From Methylophilaceae bacterium (lineage in GTDB: Bacteria > Pseudomonadota > Gammaproteobacteria > Burkholderiales > Methylophilaceae): DNA of 64,000 nt. The notes under the pieces were generated by a model. It saw only the letters and a list, made by a program, of their open reading frames with translations, was not told the origin of the DNA and searched no databases. Within the stretch, counting starts at the first letter, position 1; the number at the start of each line of letters is the position of its first letter. The position numbers were made by a program, and so were the translations under genes. The stretch spans positions 1 through 64,000 of the forward strand of contig JAIYBT010000005.1 of the NCBI GenBank assembly GCA_027488395.1, written 5' to 3'. This document shows positions 20,954-31,303 of this stretch, piece after piece.

Positions 20954-22213
20954 TCAGCCGCGACGCATGCTGTCAAAAAAGTCGTTGTTGTTCTTAGTCG
21001 CTTTGATTTTATCCAACAAGAACTCCATTGCCTCGAGATCATCCATTGGATACAGCAGTTTACGTAACACCCAAATTTTCTGCAGGACGTCTTTTTCGAT
21101 GAGCAACTCTTCACGACGTGTGCCCGATTTATTCACATTAATCGCAGGGTAAGTCCGTTTCTCGGCCATGCGACGGTCAAGGTGGATTTCCATGTTGCCT
21201 GTGCCCTTAAACTCTTCGTAGATCACATCATCCATGCGCGAGCCCGTATCCACCAACGCAGTAGCGATAATCGTCAGCGAGCCGCCTTCTTCAACGTTAC
21301 GTGCAGCGCCGAAGAAGCGTTTAGGTTTTTGTAACGCATTGGCATCTACACCGCCAGTCAATACTTTGCCTGACGATGGAATTACCGTGTTGTAAGCGCG
21401 GGCAAGACGTGTAATCGAATCAAGTAAAATTACCACATCTTTTTTGTGCTCAACCAGGCGTTTGGCTTTTTCCAACACCATCTCAGCCACTTGTACATGA
21501 CGCGTAGCAGGTTCATCGAAGGTGGAAGCAACCACTTCACCCCGTACGGAACGGGTCATTTCAGTCACTTCTTCTGGCCGTTCGTCAATCAACAATACAA
21601 TCATGATGCAGTCTGGATGATTGGCTGTAATTGCGTGCGCCACATTTTGCAACATGACGGTTTTACCACTTTTAGGACTGGCGACTAATAATGCGCGTTG
21701 GCCCTTACCAATCGGCGCAATCATGTCAATGACGCGGCTGGTGGTGTTTTCCTCGCCTTTGATATCGCGCTCTAGCTTTAGAGGCACCGTTGGAAAAAGC
21801 GGTGTTAAGTTTTCAAATAAAATTTTATGTTTTGTGTTTTCTGGGGCTTCGGCGTTGACGCTATCAACCTTAACCAGCGCAAAATAGCGCTCGCCATCTT
21901 TGGGGGTGCGAATTTCACCCTGTATGGTGTCACCTGTGTGTAAGTTAAAGCGACGAATCTGCGAGGGTGATACATAAATGTCATCTGGACCAGCTAAATA
22001 AGAAGTGTCTGGTGAGCGTAAAAAACCAAAGCCGTCAGGTAACACCTCGAGTGTGCCATCACCAAAAATGCTATCGCCTTTTTTTGCCTTATTTTTGAGA
22101 ATGGCAAAAATCAAATCCTGTTTACGCATGCGGCTCGCGTTTTCGATTTCGTTGCTGATAGCCATTTCTACCAGTTCGGTCACAGGAAGATGTTTGAGGT
22201 CGGATAAATGCAT
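20954..22213 (-). CDS. rho: Transcription termination factor Rho
   Basis: 419 aa; [39 protein letters not shown]. Confidence 0.97.
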   Translation of the reverse strand: MHLSDLKHLPVTELVEMAISNEIENASRMRKQDLIFAILKNKAKKGDSIFGDGTLEVLPDGFGFLRSPDTSYLAGPDDIYVSPSQIRRFNLHTGDTIQGEIRTPKDGERYFALVKVDSVNAEAPENTKHKILFENLTPLFPTVPLKLERDIKGEENTTSRVIDMIAPIGKGQRALLVASPKSGKTVMLQNVAHAITANHPDCIMIVLLIDERPEEVTEMTRSVRGEVVASTFDEPATRHVQVAEMVLEKAKRLVEHKKDVVILLDSITRLARAYNTVIPSSGKVLTGGVDANALQKPKRFFGAARNVEEGGSLTIIATALVDTGSRMDDVIYEEFKGTGNMEIHLDRRMAEKRTYPAINVNKSGTRREELLIEKDVLQKIWVLRKLLYPMDDLEAMEFLLDKIKATKNNNDFFDSMRRG

Positions 22214-22293
22214 GAATGACTCGCTAGATGGACGCAGATCGGGGCGTTGAGGAGAATACCCAGTTTCGAGATGTGAAACTGGGTTGAGCAGAA

Positions 22294-22620
22294 TTAAATA
22301 TTGCTATCAATAAAAGCGCTTAGCTGAGATTTAGAAAGCGCTCCAACTTTAGTGGCTTCAACATTGCCATTTTTGAATAACATAAGTGTTGGAATGCCAC
22401 GAATACCGTATTTTGGGGGTGTATTTTGGTTGTCATCAATATTGAGTTTGGCGACTTTAAGGCGACCCGCATATTCTTTACTAATATCATCCAGAATAGG
22501 TGCAATCATTTTACAAGGACCACACCACTCAGCCCAGTAATCCACCAATACCGGGATTGTAGATTGCAATACTTCCTGTTCAAAGCTTGCATCGCTCAAA
22601 TGGGTAATGTTGTCGCTCAT
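22294..22620 (-). CDS. trxA: Thioredoxin 1
   Basis: 108 aa; [16 protein letters not shown]; trxA-rho order. Confidence 0.95.
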   Translation of the reverse strand: MSDNITHLSDASFEQEVLQSTIPVLVDYWAEWCGPCKMIAPILDDISKEYAGRLKVAKLNIDDNQNTPPKYGIRGIPTLMLFKNGNVEATKVGALSKSQLSAFIDSNI

Positions 22621-22806
22621 TGTTGCCTCGTAAGATAAAAAATGGTGAAATGTTTAAAGATGTATGGACTTGGCGATCACTCTAAGGTGCAGAATTTAGC
22701 CACTAAATAATGAGATAAGAGAAATATAAAAAAACTAAAGACGAGTATAGCAATAGATTTCACTCATAATCAAGTTTTTTAACTGCATTCAATTCCACAA
22801 GTCCCT

Positions 22807-23331
22807 GTGTTGAAACCAATAAAAGTCACGATGAAACAAATCTTTATGCGCAATCTATTTAACGCCCTTTGGTGGCTTGTCCTTAGCGTGATTGTCTTGG
22901 GGGGTGGTAACGCGTTCGCTGCGAATGATGGTTTTGTTTACCATGATCAAACTGGAAAAATCCATCAACTTTCCAATTACAAAGGCGCTTGGGTCGTAGT
23001 AAACTTTTGGGCACCTTGGTGTCCACCCTGCTTAGAGGAAATGCCGGAGCTTGTGGCCTTTTACGACGCCCATCGTGCCCAAAATATCATGGTTTTGGGC
23101 GTGGCTGTGCAATATGAGAGCAACGAGGCGGTGAATCGATATGCCGAAGACATGTTGATTTCTTACCCTATTATTTTAGGTGAGTCACAGCCGCATCGCA
23201 TTCAACGGCCAGACGTTTTGCCTACCACTTATATCTACCAACCAAACGGACAGTTATATAAAATCAAACGCGGTGCATTGACCAAGCAATGGTTGGAACA
23301 AGTGCTGCGCGATGCGCAAGCCAAACCTTGA
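22807..23331 (+). CDS. TlpA-like thiol-disulfide oxidoreductase, exported
   Basis: N-terminal signal, NFWAPWCPPCLEEMPEL motif; start uncertain. Confidence 0.85.
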   Translation: MLKPIKVTMKQIFMRNLFNALWWLVLSVIVLGGGNAFAANDGFVYHDQTGKIHQLSNYKGAWVVVNFWAPWCPPCLEEMPELVAFYDAHRAQNIMVLGVAVQYESNEAVNRYAEDMLISYPIILGESQPHRIQRPDVLPTTYIYQPNGQLYKIKRGALTKQWLEQVLRDAQAKP

Positions 23332-23337
23332 TTGCCC

Positions 23338-23628
23338 TTAGTCGATTGCGACAGCTTCACCCGCTGCATTAATAACGCTTAATTGATTTTCTTTGGCAAA
23401 CAACATCAATTGCTCAAAGCCCTCAGGATTCACCTCTTTAAGCTTCATATCCACCGATAAACAACGCACATTGTTGACTAACTTAGGCTTAAGGTAAGGC
23501 GAGTAACGCAATTTTTTATCCACGCCAAACGAGGCGTAGGTGCTACACATGCGGTCTACCCAATCGCTAGGACGAAATTGCTTGCCTGCTAGAGTGATGC
23601 CTTGAATAATAATTTCTTGGGTTTCCAT
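23338..23628 (-). CDS. DUF3579 family protein
   Basis: 96 aa METQEIIIQGITLAGKQFRPSDWVDRMCSTYASFG resembles the betaproteobacterial DUF3579 family. Confidence 0.7.
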   Translation of the reverse strand: METQEIIIQGITLAGKQFRPSDWVDRMCSTYASFGVDKKLRYSPYLKPKLVNNVRCLSVDMKLKEVNPEGFEQLMLFAKENQLSVINAAGEAVAID

Positions 23629-23658
23629 ATCGTTTCCTGCGTGTTTACTTAAATGAAT

Positions 23659-24228
23659 TTACTTGATGTATTCGAATACTTTAACAACTTTGGCCACGCC
23701 TTCAGTGGTGCGTGCTATCTCGACTGCTTCAGTGGCTTCTTGTTCCGTGACGATGCCCATTAAATACACGGTTCCCGCCTCTGTCACCACTTTAAAAGCA
23801 TTAGATGAAAATTTTCCTTCGCTAATAAAGCGGGTTTTCACCTTGGAGGTCACAAAAGCGTCTTGGCCACGATCACTAAGACTAGAGGCTGGGCCAACGG
23901 TCAATGCGTTGTGAATTTCCCGCACATTGGAAATTTCTCGGGTTAAGGTTTCGGCTTGTTGTCGTTGACTTTCACTGGGAACTTCGCCAGTGAGTAATAC
24001 CACGCGGTTAAAGCTGGTCGTATTCACATGGGCCGCTTTTTCCATGTAATCGTACATCCGCTTGCCTACTTTAAGCTCAATGTTTTGATCTTCAATGTAA
24101 ATGCCAGACGTGCGTCTATCCGTAATCATCAAGCCACCTGCCGCAGCGCCGCCCACGACCGCAGTAAAGCAACCACTCAGTTGTGTGCAGATTAAAATAC
24201 AGGCAAGGGTGGATAGGGATTTATGCAT
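23659..24228 (-). CDS. BON domain lipoprotein, DolP/YraP-like
   Basis: Lipobox LSGC, two BON repeats; next to yraN. Confidence 0.85.
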   Translation of the reverse strand: MHKSLSTLACILICTQLSGCFTAVVGGAAAGGLMITDRRTSGIYIEDQNIELKVGKRMYDYMEKAAHVNTTSFNRVVLLTGEVPSESQRQQAETLTREISNVREIHNALTVGPASSLSDRGQDAFVTSKVKTRFISEGKFSSNAFKVVTEAGTVYLMGIVTEQEATEAVEIARTTEGVAKVVKVFEYIK

Positions 24229-24305
24229 GTGACATCCTTCTAGGCGCGTAATAAATCACGCAAAATTGAAATAACCAAACAACAGATGACAAAATTCTAC
24301 GCTCT

Positions 24306-24662
24306 TTATGTGTCGATTGCATTACGAATCCACACGGGGACAGATTGATCTTGCGAAGCGTAGAGCACAGCATCAAAGCGACAAGGGCTGGCAACCGCTT
24401 GTTGTTGGCAATAAAATTGCGCCGCACGCACCAATTTTTGTTGCTTGAAATAATGAATGCTATCACCTGCGCTACTAAACAATGGATTGCTTCTTAGTCT
24501 GACTTCAATAAATACCAAGGTGATGCCTTCGCGCATTATTAAATCAATTTCACCATAGCGACAGCTAAAGTTTTGATGCACCAATGTCAGTCCTTGTTGT
24601 TGCAAGAACCGCAAGGCTGCTGCTTCAGCCGCCAGGCCTTTATTGTTGCGATTAAGCTTCAA
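24306..24662 (-). CDS. yraN: YraN/UPF0102 family endonuclease-like protein
   Basis: GLAAEAAALRFLQQQGLTLVHQNFSCRYGEIDLIMREG motif. Confidence 0.9.
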   Translation of the reverse strand: MKLNRNNKGLAAEAAALRFLQQQGLTLVHQNFSCRYGEIDLIMREGITLVFIEVRLRSNPLFSSAGDSIHYFKQQKLVRAAQFYCQQQAVASPCRFDAVLYASQDQSVPVWIRNAIDT

Positions 24663-24753
24663 CTTGCCTGCTCCTTTGTCGGTCAGTCCAGCGATGCATG
24701 TTACCTGGTGAATAACGCTTAGCGATTTTGTAGGCTTGACTTAAAATATAGAG

Positions 24754-25635
24754 ATGAACGCAAATGGCACATTATATGTGGTGGCTACGCCCATCGGCAA
24801 CTTAGGTGATATCAGCCTGCGGGCATTGGATGTTTTGAAAACGGTGGATGTGATCGCCGCCGAAGATACGCGGCACAGTGTCAGCTTGTTGCGACATTAC
24901 GGTATTTCTAAGCCATTGATGGCGGTACACGAACATAACGAGCAACAGTCTGCGCAACAGTTGGTGCAACGCTTGAAGGCAGGTGCCTCAGTGGCCTTAA
25001 TTACAGATGCAGGCACCCCCGCTGTCAGCGATCCGGGAGCGATGGTCGTGCAAGGCGTGCGCGAAGCAGGATTTAGCGTGGTGCCGATTCCAGGGGCAAG
25101 TGCCGTGATTGCTGCCTTATCGGCCGCTGGCATTGCCCAGGCAGGCTTTTATTTTGAAGGCTTTTTGCCAGCCAGTGCCACGCACAGACGCAAGCGTCTC
25201 GAACAATTAAAACCATATCCCACCACGCTCGTATTTTACGAAGCGCCACATCGCATCGTCGCTTCCATGGTCGATTTGCAAACGGTGCTCGGCGCTACAC
25301 GCACCATTACGATTGCCCGTGAGCTCACCAAAACCTTTGAGACCATCCATACCTGCACCTTGTCAGCTGCAGTGTTGTGGTTAGAGGCTGACAGCAATCA
25401 GCAGCGTGGCGAATTTGTATTGATATTGCATCCTTTAGTCATTGAAAAAACAGCGGGTTTAAGCGATGAAGTCACACGCGTATTAACATTGTTAATGCAA
25501 GCCTTGCCGCTTAAACAAGCCGTTGCACTAGCCACTGACATTACCGGCCACAAAAAAAATGAACTGTATGACGCTGCGTTGACCCTCAAAGCCAGCCAAG
25601 CGCATCCGCAACCCCAAGCATCCACGGATTTTTAA
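24754..25635 (+). CDS. rsmI: 16S rRNA (cytidine(1402)-2'-O)-methyltransferase
   Basis: [40 protein letters not shown] motifs. Confidence 0.95.
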   Translation: MNANGTLYVVATPIGNLGDISLRALDVLKTVDVIAAEDTRHSVSLLRHYGISKPLMAVHEHNEQQSAQQLVQRLKAGASVALITDAGTPAVSDPGAMVVQGVREAGFSVVPIPGASAVIAALSAAGIAQAGFYFEGFLPASATHRRKRLEQLKPYPTTLVFYEAPHRIVASMVDLQTVLGATRTITIARELTKTFETIHTCTLSAAVLWLEADSNQQRGEFVLILHPLVIEKTAGLSDEVTRVLTLLMQALPLKQAVALATDITGHKKNELYDAALTLKASQAHPQPQASTDF

Positions 25636-25693
25636 CTGCAGGCTTCTCCGCTGTTTTGTAAACGCTTTTAGCAAGTACTCGAATGGAATTCCA

Positions 25694-26725
25694 ATGACGA
25701 CACTGACCCTCATTCGCCCTGATGATTGGCACGTACATCTTCGCGATGGCGCCACCTTACAAGCCGTATTACCCGATACTGCCAAACAATTTGCGCGCGC
25801 CATTGTCATGCCCAATTTGCGCCCGCCCGTCACCACGGCAGAGGCTGCACTGGCTTATTATCAGCGCATACGACAAGCCCTGCCAACGGACGCGCAATTT
25901 GAGCCGTTGATGACGCTGTATCTAACCGATAATACGCCCGCTGCTGAAATTATCCGTGCCCGACAAAGTGGCGTGGTGCACGCGGTTAAACTCTATCCAG
26001 CTGGCGCCACTACCAATAGTGATTCAGGTGTGACGGATATTCATCGCTGTGCAAATGCGCTGGCTGAAATGGAAAAACAAGGCATGCCACTCTTGATTCA
26101 CGGTGAAGTCACCGATGGCGACGTCGACGTTTTTGACCGTGAAAAAGTGTTTATTGAGCGTCATCTACAACCCTTGCTCAAAGATTTTCCAGGGTTAAAA
26201 GTGGTGTTTGAACACATCACGACCTTAGAAGCCGCGCAATTTGTTGCCGAAGCCAGTCAGCAGGTGGCGGCCACCATCACCGCCCACCATTTGTTGATGA
26301 ACCGGAATGCCATGTTCAATGGCGGTATCCGACCGCATCATTACTGTTTGCCTGTATTAAAACGTGAAGCGCACAGACAAGCCCTGGTAAAAGCGGCAAT
26401 CTCTGATTCTGGCAAGTTTTTCTTAGGCACCGACAGTGCCCCGCACCCAAAATCTGCCAAAGAAGCCAGTTGTGGTTGTGCGGGCATGTATACCGCGCAC
26501 GCCGCCATTGAGCTTTATGCGGAAGCGTTTGAGGCAGCGGGCGCGCTCGATAAATTAGAAGGCTTTGCCAGCATTTATGGTGCTGACTTTTATGGCTTGC
26601 CGAGAAATACCAGCCACATCACCTTACGTAAGCAATCGTGGCAGGTGCCAGAACAGATACCATTTGCGAATGATGTGCTGGTGCCGTTACGCGCTGGGCA
26701 AACGATAAGCTGGCAACTACTGTAA
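25694..26725 (+). CDS. pyrC: Dihydroorotase
   Basis: [36 protein letters not shown]. Confidence 0.95.
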   Translation: MTTLTLIRPDDWHVHLRDGATLQAVLPDTAKQFARAIVMPNLRPPVTTAEAALAYYQRIRQALPTDAQFEPLMTLYLTDNTPAAEIIRARQSGVVHAVKLYPAGATTNSDSGVTDIHRCANALAEMEKQGMPLLIHGEVTDGDVDVFDREKVFIERHLQPLLKDFPGLKVVFEHITTLEAAQFVAEASQQVAATITAHHLLMNRNAMFNGGIRPHHYCLPVLKREAHRQALVKAAISDSGKFFLGTDSAPHPKSAKEASCGCAGMYTAHAAIELYAEAFEAAGALDKLEGFASIYGADFYGLPRNTSHITLRKQSWQVPEQIPFANDVLVPLRAGQTISWQLL

Positions 26726-26818
26726 TCAGGGGATGTATGTAGACGTATGCGTACATTTCCATAGCGAGTGATGTGATGAAGCAGTCACTCAATTTTATGT
26801 ACGATTTAGGAGATTTAG

Positions 26819-27310
26819 ATGGTTACACGTTTATATATTGGATTGTGCGCGTTGTTGTTCACGCTACAAGTGCAGGCTGTGAGCTTAGAAGAAATGCGTG
26901 GACAAAGCCCATACGGGCAAGCGTTCACAGGTTTGGATACCAATGGCGATGAAAAACTGAGCCGAACAGAAGCCGGCGCAGATCGCGATTTAAAAGCGGG
27001 CTTTTCCCAGGCGGACAAAAACAAAAATGGCAGCCTGGACCAAGAAGAGTTTTCTACCTACAAATCTAAGGTAGACACCAAAGAAAACAAACAAACCGCT
27101 ACCGATAGCGCGATTACTACCAAAATTAAATCGCAATACCTAGTCGAAAAAAACTTTAGTAGCTTTAAAGTCAGTGTTGAAACCAAAGACCAAATGGTGA
27201 TTTTAAGTGGCTTTGTCGATACCGCCGAACAAAAAGCCCGAGCTGGTACCATTGCTAAAGCGGTTAAAGGCGTCAAATCAGTGAATAATGCGCTGGTGGT
27301 CAAGCCTTAA
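26819..27310 (+). CDS. Exported protein with two EF-hand loops and a C-terminal BON domain
   Basis: Signal peptide; EF loops DTNGDEKLSRTE and DKNKNGSLDQEE; BON domain (ITTKIKSQYL...VKSVNNALVV). Confidence 0.8.
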   Translation: MVTRLYIGLCALLFTLQVQAVSLEEMRGQSPYGQAFTGLDTNGDEKLSRTEAGADRDLKAGFSQADKNKNGSLDQEEFSTYKSKVDTKENKQTATDSAITTKIKSQYLVEKNFSSFKVSVETKDQMVILSGFVDTAEQKARAGTIAKAVKGVKSVNNALVVKP

Positions 27311-27443
27311 TCGCTAGGCAAGGTCAATCAGCGCTTACAGGACTAAAAGCGAGCTGATGTGAGTATTTGCTTTGAATCACGTATCCGCCATGGTTTGGCA
27401 CAACTGATCAAAACTGGAAGTTACTTTTAAAACGTGTGTGCTG

Positions 27444-28142
27444 TTAAAGCTGCCAATCAATTGGCGCTTGCCCTTGAGAAACCAAATAAGCGTTGATTTT
27501 AGAAAACTGCTGATTCCCAAAAAACCCGCGATGCGCAGAAAGCGGGGACGGGTGCACGGATTGCAATATAAAATGTTTGGAGGCGTCGATAAAGGCGCCT
27601 TTTTTTTGCGCGTAGCTGCCCCACAACACAAATATCAAGCCTTGGCGCTTGGTATTCAGGGCGCGAATCGCAGCATCGGTAAAGGTTTCCCAGCCACGGT
27701 GTTGGTGTGAGCCTGCTTGGTCTTTTTCGACCGTCAGGGTGGCGTTCAGTAGTAAGACGCCTTGCGCGGCCCAAGGCCTTAAATCGCCGCTGCCACCCAT
27801 CTTGATGCCTAAATCGGCTTCGATTTCTTTAAAAATATTTTGTAGCGAGGGTGGCGGGCGTACGCCATCAGGCACCGAAAAACTCAAGCCATGTGCTTGT
27901 GGCAGGTTGCGGTCTAAGCCGTGATAAGGGTCTTGGCCAATCACCACCACCCGCACTGCCTCAAACGGTGTGTGGTTAAATGCATTAAAAATCAGATGGC
28001 TAGGCGGAAAAATCACTTTGCCCGCCGCTTTTTCTTGTTTTAAAAAATCGCGTAAAGCCTGCATGTAGGGCTGTTGTAATTCATCCCCAATCTGGGCAAG
28101 CCATGAGGGGTGCAATTGGCCGGGTTTTTCTAGTGTCGTCAT
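27444..28142 (-). CDS. ung: Uracil-DNA glycosylase family 1
   Basis: VVIGQDPYHG and HPSPLSAHRGFFG motifs; internal Met at 28142 may be the real start (ORF extends to 28160). Confidence 0.95.
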   Translation of the reverse strand: MTTLEKPGQLHPSWLAQIGDELQQPYMQALRDFLKQEKAAGKVIFPPSHLIFNAFNHTPFEAVRVVVIGQDPYHGLDRNLPQAHGLSFSVPDGVRPPPSLQNIFKEIEADLGIKMGGSGDLRPWAAQGVLLLNATLTVEKDQAGSHQHRGWETFTDAAIRALNTKRQGLIFVLWGSYAQKKGAFIDASKHFILQSVHPSPLSAHRGFFGNQQFSKINAYLVSQGQAPIDWQL

Positions 28143-28434
28143 CAGGGTAAGCGTTAACAATGGTGATTGCGTTGCCTGCAGATCTAAGGCTTGCGCCCAT
28201 GTATTGATTGTAAGCTGGCTTTAGCTCAGCAAGCAGCCTTTGCACCGGCCATGCCCAGCGGTGTGCTGGGATCGTCTCATTGACATGCGTTTATCGCTTA
28301 ACACAACGGTAAAGTCATTTCGCTATGGCTTGCAAGCGGCGCAACACACTCTGATTTTAAATGTGTGGGCGCAGTGTAATGGTTTGTTGAAACCTAAGAC
28401 AACTGTTTTTTTGTGACGTGTTAAAATCCCGCTC

Positions 28435-28774
28435 GAAGCCAACCAGACAGTCGCCGTCCAGCAATGGAGGGAGGAAAGTCCGGGCTGCACAGAGCGGGAT
28501 GACGGCTAACGGCCGTACGTTGAAAGCTGGCAACAGTATAAGACGAGGAATAGGGCCACAGAGACGAGTAAACCTTCTTCGGAAGGTGGATGTGAAACGC
28601 GGTAACCTCCATCTGCAGCAATATCAAATAGGCTGGCATTTGTCTTAACGACATAAGGCGTGGTTCGCGCTGCCAGCGGGTAGATAGCTTGAGCGTGTGA
28701 GTAATTGCACGCCTAGATGAATGACTGTCAGCGACGTGAAGTCGTTACAGAACCCGGCTTATCGGTTGGCTTCA
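28435..28774 (+). ncRNA. rnpB: RNase P RNA (class A)
   Basis: GAAGCCAACCAGACAGTCGCC...GAGGAAAGTCCGGGCT...ACAGAGACGAG...GTGAAACGCGGTAACCTCCA...CTAGATGAATGACTGTC...ACAGAACCCGGCTTATCGGTTGGCTTC conserved elements. Confidence 0.95.
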
Positions 28775-28878
28775 CTCTTTTTTGCACGTATGTTTTTACC
28801 CGTATGTTTTTACACTTAAATTTTTATCCTTTAAATTCATATACTTAAATTTGTGTATTTAAACTTAATGATTTCAGC

Positions 28879-29232
28879 TTAGTTTTTCTTTGCTTGGCGT
28901 GCTTGCCAAGCGTCTAATGTGGATTTGATCTGTTGTTCGTGATAGCCACGAATCACCTCGCCAGCCACCAATAATACGGGCACACCGCGGCCATCGAGTC
29001 GTTGATATTGTTCACGGCCAACGTCTGACGTTTCAATGTTGTACTCCTGATACGGGATGTGCTTGGTTTTTAATAGGCGGCGGGTTTTTTCGCAATATGG
29101 GCACCAATCGGTCGCATATAGCAGCACCTTGCCTTGACTGAAGTCTGGCGGCGGGGCGATGTAATAGAGCCAGGTTCGCCATTGGCTCAGTACCAGTAAA
29201 CCTATCACCAAGAATAAAAATCGCGTTCTCAT
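28879..29232 (-). CDS. Membrane-anchored glutaredoxin-like protein
   Basis: N-terminal TM; YATDWCPYCEKTRRLL and RGVPVLLVAGEVIRGY motifs. Confidence 0.8.
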   Translation of the reverse strand: MRTRFLFLVIGLLVLSQWRTWLYYIAPPPDFSQGKVLLYATDWCPYCEKTRRLLKTKHIPYQEYNIETSDVGREQYQRLDGRGVPVLLVAGEVIRGYHEQQIKSTLDAWQARQAKKN

Positions 29233-29473
29233 CCGTTTCCCATCCAGTCCATTTTGCGGCCATGGCAGACGTCATCATGCCTTTAGATGGCGGCCTTTGC
29301 TGACAATGTTTAGATCAGAATAATCATATTTTATCTTTTGTATATTTTTCAATGGGATATACATTTTTATTAAACAATTTTGTTTGTTAAGTGTTGCAAT
29401 CTCTTGATTTAAATTGAATTGTTAATTTAACGTAAGTCATTGTCTTTAAAGCAGAATTTTCGGTTAAAACCGC

Positions 29474-29502
29474 TTGCAATGGCGATTTAATTTAACTATA
29501 GT
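29474..29502 (+). promoter_or_regulatory. Predicted sigma70 promoter of the dcw cluster
   Basis: TTGCAA, 17-nt spacer, TATAGT upstream of mraZ. Confidence 0.5.
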
Positions 29503-29584
29503 GTCGAAAAGGGTGGATTAGTGTTGTTTTGTGGGAAATTAATCCTATTTTTAATGAAAACTAGAAAGTCATGGCCCATTCATC

Positions 29585-30031
29585 ATGTTTCGCGGTGCAG
29601 TACAGCTCAGTTTAGATGCAAAAGGGCGGCTCAGTGTGCCAGCCAAGCATCGTGACGCGCTCACTGCTGGCGGCCAGGGTGAGGTGGTGCTGACTGCGCA
29701 CCCACATCGTTGTTTAATTCTATATCCGCAAGCCGCTTGGGAGCCGATTGAATCCAAGCTCACCAGCCTCTCTAGTTTTAATCCGCAAACCAGTGGCATC
29801 CAGCGCATGATTGTGGGGCAAGCCGATGTGTTGCAGTTAGATTCTGCAGGCCGCTTGCTGGTGAATGCAGTGTTGCGAAAATTTGCCCAGTTGGATAAAG
29901 AAGTAATGATGGTGGGTCAAGGCAGTCATTTTGAATTGTGGGACATGGCTGCTTGGGATCGCCAATTAGAGCAGTTGATGGCGCCCGATCAGTTGCAGAT
30001 TCCGCAAGAGCTAGAGGGCTTTTCCTTATGA
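29585..30031 (+). CDS. mraZ: Transcriptional regulator MraZ
   Basis: [26 protein letters not shown]. Confidence 0.95.
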   Translation: MFRGAVQLSLDAKGRLSVPAKHRDALTAGGQGEVVLTAHPHRCLILYPQAAWEPIESKLTSLSSFNPQTSGIQRMIVGQADVLQLDSAGRLLVNAVLRKFAQLDKEVMMVGQGSHFELWDMAAWDRQLEQLMAPDQLQIPQELEGFSL

Positions 30032-31017
30032 TGACGGGCGCGCCGTTAGCGCCCGCGTCTGTGACGGAAGCGTCCTTGTCAGCAGCGTCTCCCGCACATA
30101 TTACCGTGTTGCTCCATGCAGCTGTCGATGCGCTCAACGTGCGTGCCGATGGTGTTTATGTAGACGGCACATTTGGCCGAGGTGGCCATAGTCGCTTGTT
30201 GTTATCAAAGTTAGGCCAACAAGGCCGGCTGATTGCGCTTGATCGCGATTTGGCCGCCATCGCGCATGCGCAGTCCATCACCGATCCTCGTTTTACCATC
30301 GTGCACGCCCATTTTTCTAGTATGCAAGCGGTATTGTCCGACGCAGGGATCGCTGCAGTGGATGGCGTTTTGTTGGATTTAGGCATTTCATCACCGCAAA
30401 TCGACCAAGGTGAGCGTGGGTTTAGTTTTAGGTTTGATGGCCCACTAGACATGCGAATGGATCAAAGTCGCGGCAAAACTGCCGCGCAGTGGCTTGCCAC
30501 AATGACGGAAAAACAGTTGATAGAGGTGATTCGAGATTATGGTGAAGAACGGTTTGCTAAGCAGGTTGCAAGGGCGATTATTAAAGAGCGCGAAGATGGG
30601 CATGCCATCACCACTACAGGACAACTTGCCAAGGTCGTGGCAAGCGCCATCCCAAAGATTGAGCCGGGCCAGAACCCTGCAACGCGCACGTTTCAAGCTC
30701 TACGGATTTTCGTCAATCAAGAGCTTGAGGAATTATCGTTAGTTCTGCCTGATTGTTTGCGCTTGTTAAACACGGGTGGACGCTTGGCGGTGATTAGCTT
30801 TCACTCCTTAGAAGATCGCGTGGTAAAGCGTTTTATTCAATCCGAGCAAGATCGTGACAATTTGCCCGTTGGCTTGCCAATTCGCGCAAAAGATTTGCCG
30901 CAATCGCGGTTGCTGGCTGTCGGCAAAGCCATCAAGCCGACGGCGGCTGAAATCAAGGCCAATGTTCGTTCACGCAGTGCAGTGTTGCGCGTGGCCGAGA
31001 GGACGGCAGTGCAATGA
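30028..31017 (+). CDS. rsmH: 16S rRNA (cytosine(1402)-N4)-methyltransferase
   Basis: [31 protein letters not shown] 30028 overlaps the mraZ stop. Confidence 0.95.
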   Translation: MMTGAPLAPASVTEASLSAASPAHITVLLHAAVDALNVRADGVYVDGTFGRGGHSRLLLSKLGQQGRLIALDRDLAAIAHAQSITDPRFTIVHAHFSSMQAVLSDAGIAAVDGVLLDLGISSPQIDQGERGFSFRFDGPLDMRMDQSRGKTAAQWLATMTEKQLIEVIRDYGEERFAKQVARAIIKEREDGHAITTTGQLAKVVASAIPKIEPGQNPATRTFQALRIFVNQELEELSLVLPDCLRLLNTGGRLAVISFHSLEDRVVKRFIQSEQDRDNLPVGLPIRAKDLPQSRLLAVGKAIKPTAAEIKANVRSRSAVLRVAERTAVQ

Positions 31018-31301
31018 TACGCATTAATTTAATGTTGTTTGTGCTGACGGTGCTGATGGCGCTTGGGGTGGTCACTGCGCAATACAAAGCCCGTAAATTA
31101 TATTTTCAGTTAGATCAGCAAGCGCAGCTCACCAAGCAATACATGACGGAATACGATCAGTTGCAAATTGAACAAAGTACTTGGGCCATGCACTCGCGCC
31201 TCGAAGCTTTTGCTACCTCGCGTTTAAAGATGCACAGTCCGCTGGCGCAGCAAACACAAGTCATACAGCTGGAGGCGCCACTTGCGCCGCGTGTTGATTA
31301 A
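31014..31301 (+). CDS. ftsL: Cell division protein FtsL
   Basis: 95 aa, single TM and coiled coil, between rsmH and ftsI. Confidence 0.88.
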   Translation: MIRINLMLFVLTVLMALGVVTAQYKARKLYFQLDQQAQLTKQYMTEYDQLQIEQSTWAMHSRLEAFATSRLKMHSPLAQQTQVIQLEAPLAPRVD

Positions 31302-31303
31302 CG

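Noticed and set aside
26726-26818. Short inverted repeats (GAGTGA...TCACTC) between pyrC and the EF-hand gene
   Set aside because: Imperfect, long loop, no T run; not distinguishable from chance.
28418-28654. ORFs on both strands (76 and 77 aa)
   Set aside because: They lie within rnpB, a well-supported structural RNA.
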